Assembly (NCBI GenBank): GCA_900538905.1
Contig: UPZS01000004.1
Span: 37,921-101,920 of the forward strand
Direction of reading: 5' to 3'
From: an uncultured Sutterella sp.
GTDB taxonomy: Bacteria; Pseudomonadota; Gammaproteobacteria; Burkholderiales; Burkholderiaceae_F
Length of the DNA stretch: 64,000 nt
Each line of letters opens with the position of its first letter. Position 1 is the first letter of the stretch. Below are positions 34,997 to 46,448 of this stretch, piece by piece. The position numbers were made by a program, and so were the translations under genes. A model generated the notes under the pieces. That model ran no database searches. It saw only the letters and a list, made by a program, of their open reading frames with translations, and was not told the DNA's origin.

Positions 34997-36676
34997 TTAC
35001 GTAGCTGCTCGGTACGTGCTTGTGCGCCTGTCGCCTTCTCGTATTAGCCGCCCTTGGTCTGTTAATTTGCGTAATAGTCGATAAGCTGGCTGGGCTTCGA
35101 GACCGAGAATTTGCATTACATCGGCTCGTGTGATGCAACCTTTTTCTCGGGCAAGCTGCATGACAAGTTCATCGTTTCTTACGAAGTCAATACCCGATTG
35201 GCGGACCATCTCAATTTCGCAATTCTGTGCTTTATAAAACTTTGAGCTCAAGATGAAATCGCGATCGGATCCACTTCCTTTGCATTCAAGAAGACCGTCT
35301 TCGACAAGTGTTTCGACGTGCCGTTTGAGCCGGTTGGCAGGCAGTTTTGTTGCTGCGACAATGCCTTCGAAAGTGAGCCGCTTGGAAAAGAGTACAGATG
35401 TCAGCACCATCAAACTCTGTATTGAGATCGGTTTGCCGGTTCGCTTTTGGTAATCGAGGATGAGTCTGAAGAAATTGATGTCGGCCTCGCACTTTGGGAA
35501 AAAAACACGCACGCTTTCTTCATTGGATTCGGAATAGTCTGGTGACGGACGTCCGTAGACAAGACTGCCTTCAAAAATCAGATCAATTCCTCGTCCTGTA
35601 CGCTCGGCAAGTCCCAATCGCTTGAAAATGTCCGCTAACAGCGCATTTCGCGGATGCGGTTCAACAGTGAGCAGGTTGTTGAGATCAACGCCGGAAACAA
35701 AGCCGCCTGGACTGTTGATTTCCAGGCCATCGTCCGTGAAACGGACGGAGACACGATTGAAGATGGTGTAGTCACGGTGACAAAAGGCGTTGACCAATGC
35801 TTCTCGAAAGGCTCGCTCGGAAAAGGTTGGAATTGCAATGCGAACGAGATCCTGCGTGATTTCGACTTCCGTATTGCGGGCTCGGAACCGATCAAGAAGA
35901 GCGTCAAAGCTTCGGAGCAGCGGCAGTTCGATTTCTTCGTTTGCTAGTACTTCTGTTCCGCTGAGGTGCTGAAAGACGGCTCCGGCGCCGGGAACTAGTC
36001 GTCGGATACTTGTTTTTTTCCCGATGAGAAGGAGACCTGCGACCGTCGGCAACAAACCGTGCGGCGTTTCTTGTACGAACCCCAGAGCTTTGTCGAGGTC
36101 TTCATCCTCAAGTTCGAGCAGAGTGCTGTCTCCTCGGTTGTCGCGAATGAAGCTCCTCAATCGCCGGCGTTCATCGTTGTCCAGGTCGGCGTACGAAGTA
36201 TTCGGCAGGATCATGGATGAGTAGTCGCAGCGTCCGATTTCTGAGAGACGCGAAATGAACTCCTGTGGAAAGAGTGGGGAGGTTTCAGGTGTCTTATCGA
36301 TCTTCAGCCGGCGTTTGAGAACTTTGCCGTCGTTGGTCGCAACGATACCCGTGGCTTTCGAAACTTCGATTACTAGTACTTCGAGACCTTCGCCAGCCTC
36401 GACGAGTTCCGCTACGACTGCTACAGGTGGAATGGTGTGCGAAGCAATGTATGCGGCGGCAAGGTCCGGATCCCGCCACCTGGGTGTTCGTACACCCGAC
36501 ACGATGCCGTCATCATTGATGCCGACGTAAAGCGTTCCTCCTTCAGCGTTTGCCAGTCCAACGACGGTCTCAACCACAACCTTGTCCGGCAGTCCGCTTT
36601 TAGGATCACTCTTGAATTCGATCGTTAACGATTCTCTGGAAGGAAATTGCGGGAAAGAGAGATTGTCGGCGTTCAT
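34997..36676 (-). CDS. AlbA_2 (Schlafen-type) and GHKL-like ATPase domain regulator with winged helix
   Basis: A 559-residue cytoplasmic protein of the group often labelled RecG-like or putative DNA-binding regulator. An AlbA_2 domain covers about 12-125 (ESLTIEFKSD, then ANAEGGTLYVGINDDG). A GHKL-type ATP-binding segment is in the middle (FREALVNAFCHRDYT and DDGLEINSPGGF, about 292-330). One or two winged helices fill the C-terminal part (about 430-559). It faces groEL on the same strand but is separated by the groEL terminator and its own AT-rich promoter, which holds operator-like repeats. GC content looks lower than its neighbours, so it may be acquired. Target and signal are unknown. Confidence 0.85.
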   Translation of the reverse strand: MNADNLSFPQFPSRESLTIEFKSDPKSGLPDKVVVETVVGLANAEGGTLYVGINDDGIVSGVRTPRWRDPDLAAAYIASHTIPPVAVVAELVEAGEGLEVLVIEVSKATGIVATNDGKVLKRRLKIDKTPETSPLFPQEFISRLSEIGRCDYSSMILPNTSYADLDNDERRRLRSFIRDNRGDSTLLELEDEDLDKALGFVQETPHGLLPTVAGLLLIGKKTSIRRLVPGAGAVFQHLSGTEVLANEEIELPLLRSFDALLDRFRARNTEVEITQDLVRIAIPTFSERAFREALVNAFCHRDYTIFNRVSVRFTDDGLEINSPGGFVSGVDLNNLLTVEPHPRNALLADIFKRLGLAERTGRGIDLIFEGSLVYGRPSPDYSESNEESVRVFFPKCEADINFFRLILDYQKRTGKPISIQSLMVLTSVLFSKRLTFEGIVAATKLPANRLKRHVETLVEDGLLECKGSGSDRDFILSSKFYKAQNCEIEMVRQSGIDFVRNDELVMQLAREKGCITRADVMQILGLEAQPAYRLLRKLTDQGRLIREGDRRTSTYRAAT

Positions 36677-36721
36677 GGCAAAGAATCAACAGACGGAAAA
36701 GTGAAGCTAAGATACAGACGG

Positions 36722-36818
36722 TTAGCATCATGATGCTAAATTATAAAGACATTGATGTTAAGTGTATGTATAAAATGATGTTAAAAAGGAATGGTGATAC
36801 ATACATGCCCGTATGTAT
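36722..36818 (-). promoter_or_regulatory. Promoter and operator array of the AlbA_2 regulator
   Basis: The 288-base gap 36677-36964 is strikingly AT-rich and holds no gene. A perfect -10 box TATAAT lies on the minus strand (36745-36740). Just downstream of it is a perfect 18-base palindrome, TTAGCATCA/TGATGCTAA (36722-36739). The half-site recurs as TGATGTTAA at 36753-36761 and 36776-36784, so three direct copies stand 22 and 23 bases apart. A further inverted repeat, ATACATAC/GTATGTAT, is at 36797-36818. Confidence 0.65.
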
Positions 36819-36895
36819 GATCTTAAGTTGTCTTTATCTCGACCGACAAACAACGGAATGTTAGAGATTTTTCGTCGAATCTAAGACGTGAACCT

Positions 36896-36930
36896 AAAAG
36901 AAGAGCCGCTTGCTTTACAGCAAGCGGCTC
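36896..36930 (-). terminator. Terminator after groEL
   Basis: GAGCCGCTTGC pairs with GCAAGCGGCTC (36903-36913 with 36920-36930), eleven pairs and a six-base loop; on the minus strand TTCTTTT follows. Confidence 0.88.
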
Positions 36931-36964
36931 AATGCCTTAAAGACTTAAGCGGTCAGGCGATGAA

Positions 36965-38605
<1,641 letters not shown>

Positions 38606-38649
38606 TTATCTCCGTTAAAAATTCTTTAATGAAATCAGACCGATACCGA

Positions 38650-38937
38650 TTATTCGAGAACGCCCATGATGTCTTCTTCGCGCATCACGAGGAGTTCTTC
38701 ACCGTTCACCTTGACGGTCTGACCGGCATACTTGCCGAACAGAACGCGGTCACCGACCTTCACGTCCATCGGAAGGAGCTTGCCGGCTTCGTCGCGCTTG
38801 CCGGGACCCACGGCGAGGACTTCACCCTGATCGGGCTTTTCACCGGCGGTGTCCGGAAGGACAATGCCGCTGGCGGTCGTGCGTTCGGCTTCAAGGCGCT
38901 TCACAATCACGCGGTCGTGTAACGGACGGATCTGCAT
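38650..38937 (-). CDS. groS: Co-chaperonin GroES
   Basis: Heptameric lid of GroEL. 95 residues from [10 protein letters not shown], with the mobile loop [14 protein letters not shown] and the C-terminal half [13 protein letters not shown]. The open frame continues 67 residues upstream of this start, but that stretch is the untranslated leader with the heat-shock promoter. A hairpin GGCCGC/GCGGCC lies in the leader at 38973-38990. Confidence 0.99.
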   Translation of the reverse strand: MQIRPLHDRVIVKRLEAERTTASGIVLPDTAGEKPDQGEVLAVGPGKRDEAGKLLPMDVKVGDRVLFGKYAGQTVKVNGEELLVMREEDIMGVLE

Positions 38938-39044
38938 TTTGTTTTCACTCCAAATTTGAATAACCATTGAAAGGCCGCGTTTTAGCGGCCGTTTCAGCAA
39001 TGAAATCGTTTCAACGCGGGCACCGGGCCCGTTGCTAAAACCCC

Positions 39045-39073
39045 ATATGGGGACGGGGTAAAAACATTTCAAG
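39045..39073 (-). promoter_or_regulatory. Sigma-32 (RpoH) heat-shock promoter of groES-groEL
   Basis: On the minus strand CTTGAAA (39073-39067), a 14-base spacer, then CCCCATAT (39052-39045). This matches the RpoH consensus CTTGAAA/CCCCAT closely. No CIRCE (HrcA) operator is seen, so control seems to be by sigma-32. Confidence 0.85.
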
Positions 39074-39214
39074 TCCCGAAGCAAAAATTTTTTCTCGGCT
39101 TTTTTGACACCGTTGTCATCAAGCTGAAACGAAGACAAAACAAGATTGCGCTACTTGTTCAGACCTTTGACCTGCGATAGATTGGAAGCGGTCCGAAAAA
39201 ACTTACAAAAAAGT

Positions 39215-40177
39215 ATGCTGAGCGCAGTCCGAAACATCGGTTCATTTCCCAAGGGCGTGATATTCACGCTCTGTGCGGCCATCTTCTGGGGCTCCATGGC
39301 CGTTGCCGCACAAGCGGTTATGGCTAACGGCGTTGTCAACGCCGCCGCGCTTGTGATCGTGCGGCTCTGTAGCTCGGGCGGTCTTCTGCTTTTGTGGTGC
39401 TGCATCACTGCCCGCAGCGAAATCATCAAGATTTTCACCAACTGGACCAATTTCCGTGATGTGCTTTTCGGCGCCGTTTTCATTTACGGCGGCCAATTTG
39501 CCTTCATGCTGGCGATTCACTATTCCAACGCGGGCGCAGCGGCCATCGTGCTCACCACTGTTCCGCTATGGGTGGCGCTTTGGGAGATGATCGTGAATCG
39601 TTCCAAACCTTCACCGCGCATGGTGATCTGTTTTCTGCTCGCTGCGGTGGGCGTGACGCTCATTGTTACCAAGGGCGAGTTCGATGTTTCCCAATTCAAT
39701 CTGACGGGGCTTACCTGGGCCATCATCTGCGCTGTCATGACGGCGGGCTATTCCGTACAGCCTCGGCAACTCCTCAAGCGCGTGGCGGTGATGCCCGTGA
39801 TGGGAAGCGCTATGCTTTTCGGCGGATTGATGGCGGTCGTCGCGTCTTTCTTTTTGCCTGCGACCTTCGACTTCTCGCGCTTTGATTGGATGACCGCAGC
39901 GTTGCTTTTTCATGTGGTGTTTTTTGGCACCCTGATGGCTTTTTGCCTCTACATGACGGCCCTGCGCCTGATTTCCCCGGTGATTGCCAGCATCCTGAGT
40001 CTGGGCGAACCGGTATCGGCTTACCTGCTGTCGGTGCTGGTGATGGGGCTAGATGTTGGGCTCATCGAGGGCATCGGCGTGGTGATGGTGCTTGCAACGG
40101 TAGTTTTGCTTGCCAAGACGCCGCGCAAATCAAGCGAAGGCGAAAACATTGCTCCGCGCTGGAAAGATCAAAATTGA
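39215..40177 (+). CDS. EamA (DMT) family transporter
   Basis: A 320-residue inner-membrane protein with about ten transmembrane helices arranged as two repeats of an EamA domain (about 15-145 and 160-300). Members export amino acids or other metabolites; the substrate is unknown. I use ATG 39215; an upstream TTG at 39146 would add 23 residues of non-membrane sequence and lies near the groES promoter. Divergent from groES. Confidence 0.88.
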   Translation: MLSAVRNIGSFPKGVIFTLCAAIFWGSMAVAAQAVMANGVVNAAALVIVRLCSSGGLLLLWCCITARSEIIKIFTNWTNFRDVLFGAVFIYGGQFAFMLAIHYSNAGAAAIVLTTVPLWVALWEMIVNRSKPSPRMVICFLLAAVGVTLIVTKGEFDVSQFNLTGLTWAIICAVMTAGYSVQPRQLLKRVAVMPVMGSAMLFGGLMAVVASFFLPATFDFSRFDWMTAALLFHVVFFGTLMAFCLYMTALRLISPVIASILSLGEPVSAYLLSVLVMGLDVGLIEGIGVVMVLATVVLLAKTPRKSSEGENIAPRWKDQN

Positions 40178-40305
40178 ACGTTCGTTCATTCCGATAGACC
40201 GCCGTAACCGATACAATTGCTCAATTCCGGCGACAAGAGGCGCAAGCCTCGACATAAAGACAAACTGCAGCCGGAAAGGGAGGGCGTCCGTATCGGGCGC
40301 GAATC

Positions 40306-41769
40306 ATGCCGAATTCAGCAGTTCTCAAATTGAGTGCCGCTTTGGGGGCGCTTTTCCTGTCGTTCCCCGGATGGGCGCAGTTGCCGTCGGTGCTTCTAGA
40401 AGCGCTGGCGCGCACCTCTGTTTCTCTGGACGAAGTCGCTGTATGGGTGTCGCCCGCTGGTGTCAATGCACCTGTTGTTGCGCATCGCGCCGATCGATTG
40501 ATGCAACCGGCGAGTTCCGTCAAAGTGGTGACGACGCTTGCCGGTCTTGACTTGCTGAAACCCGATTTCACCTGGAAAACGCAGATTCGAGCGCAGATGT
40601 TGCCTGACAAGGCGGGAGCTGTGCGTTCCGTGTCGCTCATCGGTTCGGGGGATCCTCATCTGATGATTGAGCAGGTGTGGCTACTTGTGGAACAACTGCG
40701 TCAGACGGGCGTCAAGCGCATCATCGGCGACATCACGGTCGATCGCTCGGCTTTTGGCGAAAAGCCGGTTGATCAGGGCGCCTTTGACGGCGCAGCCGAT
40801 CGTTCCTACAACGTGGCGGCCGATGCGGCGCTCGTCAACCTCAAGGCCGTCTCCATTACGCTTGAACCGGAAGAAAACGGCAAGTGGGCGCGCGTCACGT
40901 CGTTGCCTGTGCTCGAGGGCTTTTCCGTACCCAAGCGCATTGCTCTGAGTAAAGGTACCTGTGGCGATTGGAAAAGCAAGGTCAAGGCCTCGTATTCGGA
41001 CAAAGGCGTGCGCTTTAAGGGCGCTTTTCCCGCATCTTGCGGCGTCAAAGCTTTGCATGTGTCGCGTTGGAAGGCAGACGACTATCTCACGCGCCTTTTA
41101 AAGCCGATTCTGCGCTCGGTTGGAATTGCTTGGACAGGAGTTGTCAGAGAAGGACGAGCTCTTGCCAAAAGCGGCGTGCGTCTGGCTGAAATTCAGTCAC
41201 AGCCGTTGCCAACAATTGTTTCCTTGATCAACAAGTATTCCAACAACACAATGGCTCGTCACGTGTTTTTAACGTTGTCTCAGACCGACCCCGTTGGTAC
41301 GGCAAAGCCTGCCACATTGGCGCGCAGCCGGGCCGTGACGGATCGGTGGCTTGTTAAGGCTGCAGGCGACGTACCTTCAGGCACTTTTATCGACAACGGT
41401 TCGGGCCTGTCGCGCAAAACCAGAATCACGGCAGAAACGATGGGGCGGGTGCTCAACTACGGTTTTCGTTCCTACGTGATGCCCGAATTTATGGCTTCGC
41501 TTCCCTTGGCGGGCTTTGACGGCACGATGAAAAAGAGAGGTATGGCGGTGGGCAGCGCCCACGTCAAGACGGGCCTCATTCGAGATGTGCGTTCCATTGC
41601 GGGGTATGTGACTGACATCAACGCCCGTCGTTGGAGCGTGGTGGTGATGATGAACGGAAAACGACTCGACGGCGATCGGATCTTTTCTCAGGCCGTACTG
41701 CAGTGGTGTGCCCAGGGCGGAGCACAGGCTCTTTTGGATGATCAACGAAAAGGGAGCGCGGCACGATGA
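40306..41769 (+). CDS. dacB: D-alanyl-D-alanine carboxypeptidase/endopeptidase (PBP4 family)
   Basis: Periplasmic penicillin-binding protein that trims or cleaves peptidoglycan peptide bridges. Signal peptide 1-24 (WAQ). The three active-site motifs are SSVK with S70 and K73, SNN in KYSNNTMA, and KTG in HVKTGLI. Length 487 matches the S13/PBP4 family, with the large insert between SxxK and SxN. Its stop overlaps the next start by ATGA, so a second EamA transporter is translationally coupled. Confidence 0.95.
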   Translation: MPNSAVLKLSAALGALFLSFPGWAQLPSVLLEALARTSVSLDEVAVWVSPAGVNAPVVAHRADRLMQPASSVKVVTTLAGLDLLKPDFTWKTQIRAQMLPDKAGAVRSVSLIGSGDPHLMIEQVWLLVEQLRQTGVKRIIGDITVDRSAFGEKPVDQGAFDGAADRSYNVAADAALVNLKAVSITLEPEENGKWARVTSLPVLEGFSVPKRIALSKGTCGDWKSKVKASYSDKGVRFKGAFPASCGVKALHVSRWKADDYLTRLLKPILRSVGIAWTGVVREGRALAKSGVRLAEIQSQPLPTIVSLINKYSNNTMARHVFLTLSQTDPVGTAKPATLARSRAVTDRWLVKAAGDVPSGTFIDNGSGLSRKTRITAETMGRVLNYGFRSYVMPEFMASLPLAGFDGTMKKRGMAVGSAHVKTGLIRDVRSIAGYVTDINARRWSVVVMMNGKRLDGDRIFSQAVLQWCAQGGAQALLDDQRKGSAAR

Positions 41770-42665
41770 AACAGTCTTTATGGGCGATTGCGGCTGCGGC
41801 CTGCTTTTCCATCATGGGCGCCTTCGTGAAATTCTGCACGGAGGATCTGGGCTCCTTTGAACTCGTGTTCTATCGTTCGCTTTTCGGCGCCATCTTCATC
41901 GCGTTTGTGGTGGCTGGCAGCGGCGGTACTCTCAAAACGGAACACTTCCGGCACCATATCGTTCGTTCTCTTTTGGGTGTCACGAGCGTAGCGCTGTGGT
42001 TTTATGCCCTGTCGCAGATGCATTTCGGCACCTGTATGACACTTATCTATACAACGCCGCTATTTATGGCTCTGAATTTCATCATTCTTGCCAAGTGCAA
42101 GGGGGAAAGAGCGCCGTGGGCGGTGGTGTTGGCAATTGTCACAGGGTTTATAGGTATTTGTCTTGTGATGAAACCGGGGCTCGGTACAGACGAATTTATT
42201 CCCGCGTTGATTTGCTTGGGTGTGGCGCTCATTGATCTTGCCGCCTACTGGCAGATGAAGCAAATGGGCAGACTCAACGAACCGAGTTATCGCATTGTGT
42301 TTTATTTCTGCGTCCTCGGTATGGTGTTTGCTGCCGTCGGTACCGTGGCGACGACAGGCTTTCACGTGCCCAATCTCACCGGCATCGCGGGGCTTCTCGG
42401 CATGGGATTGTTTGCAACGCTTGGGCAGATTTGCACCACGCGTTCCTACGCTTACGGCAATATGTTGCTTTCTTCGTGTCTGGGCTTTTCGGCCGTGCCG
42501 TTTTCAGTGATCTTCGGTGTCACTCTTTTTGACGAATCGGTTGATCCTTTGTCGCTTTTCGGCATGACGCTCATTCTGATTGCCGGCATGTCGGCCGCTG
42601 TGGCTACAAAACGCATGGAAGCCAAACAGGAAGCCGCTGAGTTTGCGAGCAAAAAGACTTCCTGA
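41766..42665 (+). CDS. EamA (DMT) family transporter
   Basis: A 299-residue inner-membrane protein with about ten helices in two EamA repeats; the sequence is clearly different from the transporter at 39215. It is coupled to dacB by a four-base overlap and ends at a terminator shared with convergent dsbD. Substrate unknown. The coupling may mean handling of D-amino acids or envelope precursors, but this is speculative. Confidence 0.88.
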   Translation: MKQSLWAIAAAACFSIMGAFVKFCTEDLGSFELVFYRSLFGAIFIAFVVAGSGGTLKTEHFRHHIVRSLLGVTSVALWFYALSQMHFGTCMTLIYTTPLFMALNFIILAKCKGERAPWAVVLAIVTGFIGICLVMKPGLGTDEFIPALICLGVALIDLAAYWQMKQMGRLNEPSYRIVFYFCVLGMVFAAVGTVATTGFHVPNLTGIAGLLGMGLFATLGQICTTRSYAYGNMLLSSCLGFSAVPFSVIFGVTLFDESVDPLSLFGMTLILIAGMSAAVATKRMEAKQEAAEFASKKTS

Positions 42666-42681
42666 CGTTACCCACAACGAA

Positions 42682-42713
42682 AACGGCAGGCGTCTTGTTT
42701 GACGTCTGCCGTT
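42682..42713. terminator. Bidirectional terminator between the EamA gene and dsbD
   Basis: AACGGCAGGCGTC (42682-42694) pairs with GACGTCTGCCGTT (42701-42713) with one mismatch. A T-rich run is clearer on the minus strand (TTTTCGTT). Confidence 0.75.
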
Positions 42714-42740
42714 GTTCAAAAACCGAAGACCCGGGCGCTT

Positions 42741-45002
42741 TTAGGGATCTGCTTTCTGGCTTTCTTGAGTCGGTGCCGGTTTTTCACCGACGTTTTCCTT
42801 CAATGCCGCAATGAAAGCTGACTCCGTGAGGAGTTCCGGCAACACCGTGGCCGTTCCGTCCGTCTTGTAGAGCAGATAGAGCGGCACGCCCGTGCGTCCG
42901 AACTTATTGAGCATTTCAGTGATGTTGCTGTCGCGGTTTGTCCAGTCGGCTTCAAAGCGCGCGTAATTGAGGCGTGTCAGTTCCGCCGTAGCGGCATCGG
43001 TACGAAGCGCTGTGGCCTTGTTGAACTGACAGGTCACGCACCAGGCGGCGGTGAAGTCGACCACCACGGGCTGACCGCGGGCAATCGCAGAATTCACCGC
43101 TTCTTCGCTCCAGGGCTGCCACTGGTCGGACGCCATCACGGCTTCGGTGTCGACTCGGCGATCGAAATTGCCAAGACACAACAGAACCATGCAGCCGATG
43201 GTGACAAGTGCGCAGACGCCCTTGAGCACCTGTGAGCGACCGCGGCCGTACTGTTCGCGGCCGACGGCCCACAGAAGGCCGGTGACCGAACCCATGGCAA
43301 AGAGCACGGTGAGAAGCCCGTAGAGTGTGACCTGACGCGAAAGCACCCAGATGAGCCAGACGGCGGCCGCGGCCATCGGAATGGCCATAATGCGCTTAAA
43401 GGTGAGCATCCAGGCGCCCGGACGCGGCAAGAGCTTCATCCAAGCGGGAACCAACGTGAGGATCAGCCAAGGCAGAGCCATGCCGAAACCCAGCGAAAGG
43501 AAAATGAGCATGCTCACGGCGCTGTCCTGTAGCACAGCGTAGCCCAGAGCCGCTCCCATGAAGGGCGCGGTGCAGGGGGAGGCTACGACGACGGCAAGAA
43601 CGCCCGTAAAGAAGCTTCCGAGTGGCCCCGTACTCGGCAGTTTGCGTACGGCGCGGCTGTCGGCAAGGTGCGAAGCGGCCGTAAACTCAAAGACGCCCAA
43701 CAAATTGAGCGTGAGCGCGCTAAAGAGCAGAATCAGGATTGCGACCACCCAGGGCTGCTGCAGCTGGAAGCCCCAGCCGATGGCCCAACCAAGACTGCGA
43801 AGTATCACCAATGCACCGGCCAGTGCTGCCATGGAAAGCAACACGCCGCCCGTAAAGGCCAATCCATGCAGTGCCAAGGCTCCCTTGCGGCGAGAGCCGT
43901 CAACCAACTGCAGAATCTTGAGACTGAGTACCGGAAACACGCACGGCATAAGGTTCAAAATCAAGCCGCCCAGAAAAGCAAAACTCAGGGCCGTTGACGT
44001 ACTCATGCTCGGAGGTGCTTCGGGTAGCTGCGCGGTCGGAGTGGCCGGCTCGGCTTGATCGGGAGCCGGTTTTTCTTCCGGAGCCCAAGGCAAAGGCACC
44101 TCGCCCGGCTTGATGTCGAGCGTTGTTTCAATGGCCCAGCCTTCGTTGTCCGGACCGCCGTCGGCGACGATCACGCCGGCAAAGGGCAGCGGCTTGTCGG
44201 TTTTGAGACTTTCCAGATACTCAGGAGCGGCTTTGAGGTAGAGCGACACTTGGTCTTTACCGAGCACGGCTCGATCTAGTTCCTTAAAGTCGACAAGACC
44301 TTCGGAGAGTGGGAAAAACTCCACCTTCTTTTCGATTTTGCCCGCCAGAGGCGCAAAGTCGATGCGAATGCGGCCGTCCTCAATCTGAGCCGAAATATGT
44401 TCGGAAACGACTTTTTCAGGGATGGACTTGAGCGTTTTTTCAAACTTGCCGGCAAAGGGGCCGGGTTTAGCTGCCACCTCCACTGGAAGCTTCATCGACA
44501 CTTCGGCTGTGCCAGGAATGCAGACTTCCTTGCAAGCGAGGTAGTCAACCTTGGCGCGCAGGGTGTACGTGCCGCCGTAAGGCGTTCCCCAGGGAATGTC
44601 CAGATTGAAGGGCAAAAGCACTTCGCCCGAGTACACGAAGTTGGTGATGGGCCCGAGCTTGTGTTTTTGCGGCGTGGGCCAGCCGATTTGTTCGGCGGTC
44701 CAGCGGCGCGGCAACTTCCATTCGACACTCGGAGCAAAACCGGAGTCACCCGAGAACTGCCAGTACGTGTGCCAGCCCGGTTCGTGCTTGAGCAAAATGC
44801 CGATATCGTTGGTCGCGCGCGGAATCCCAGCCGTTTGTCGCGACACCAGTTGCACCGTCACCGTCTTGGGTTGGCCGCCGCCTGCGAAGGGAGATCCCGT
44901 GCCGGCAGAACCCGCACCCAATCCGGTCGGAGCGGCCAGTGCTACGGAAGCTGCCGTCGTCAAGCCGAGCAGCAGCGTCGTTAAGCTGCGAAAGAGTTTC
45001 AT
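42741..45002 (-). CDS. dsbD: Thiol:disulfide interchange protein DsbD (ScsB-like)
   Basis: Carries reducing power from cytoplasmic thioredoxin to periplasmic partners such as DsbC and cytochrome c maturation proteins. Signal peptide 1-23; a large periplasmic domain to about residue 330; eight or so membrane helices (about 340-620) with the redox cysteines in NLMPCVFP and ASPCTAP; and a C-terminal thioredoxin-like domain with WCVTC. At 753 residues it is larger than Escherichia coli DsbD (565), the excess being in the N-terminal domain. It starts 14 bases after hemL ends on the same strand, so they are one operon. Confidence 0.95.
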   Translation of the reverse strand: MKLFRSLTTLLLGLTTAASVALAAPTGLGAGSAGTGSPFAGGGQPKTVTVQLVSRQTAGIPRATNDIGILLKHEPGWHTYWQFSGDSGFAPSVEWKLPRRWTAEQIGWPTPQKHKLGPITNFVYSGEVLLPFNLDIPWGTPYGGTYTLRAKVDYLACKEVCIPGTAEVSMKLPVEVAAKPGPFAGKFEKTLKSIPEKVVSEHISAQIEDGRIRIDFAPLAGKIEKKVEFFPLSEGLVDFKELDRAVLGKDQVSLYLKAAPEYLESLKTDKPLPFAGVIVADGGPDNEGWAIETTLDIKPGEVPLPWAPEEKPAPDQAEPATPTAQLPEAPPSMSTSTALSFAFLGGLILNLMPCVFPVLSLKILQLVDGSRRKGALALHGLAFTGGVLLSMAALAGALVILRSLGWAIGWGFQLQQPWVVAILILLFSALTLNLLGVFEFTAASHLADSRAVRKLPSTGPLGSFFTGVLAVVVASPCTAPFMGAALGYAVLQDSAVSMLIFLSLGFGMALPWLILTLVPAWMKLLPRPGAWMLTFKRIMAIPMAAAAVWLIWVLSRQVTLYGLLTVLFAMGSVTGLLWAVGREQYGRGRSQVLKGVCALVTIGCMVLLCLGNFDRRVDTEAVMASDQWQPWSEEAVNSAIARGQPVVVDFTAAWCVTCQFNKATALRTDAATAELTRLNYARFEADWTNRDSNITEMLNKFGRTGVPLYLLYKTDGTATVLPELLTESAFIAALKENVGEKPAPTQESQKADP

Positions 45003-45016
45003 TACCGCTTTGTACG

Positions 45017-46294
<1,278 letters not shown>

Positions 46295-46448
46295 TTTCTT
46301 TCCAATTGGTTTGGTCGATAAAAGTCGTCGGGCACCGACATTCGTCGGCACCCGGAATTCGGTTGAAGTCTAGCAAGCTCAAAGCTGTGTTTCGCTTAAC
46401 AAGTGTGTGCGGATGCAACCGCAAGACGCCGAAGATTAAGAGAACGCG

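Noticed and set aside
38938-39214. CIRCE/HrcA operator before groES
   Set aside because: No TTAGCACTC-9-GAGTGCTAA-like repeat; a sigma-32 promoter explains the control.
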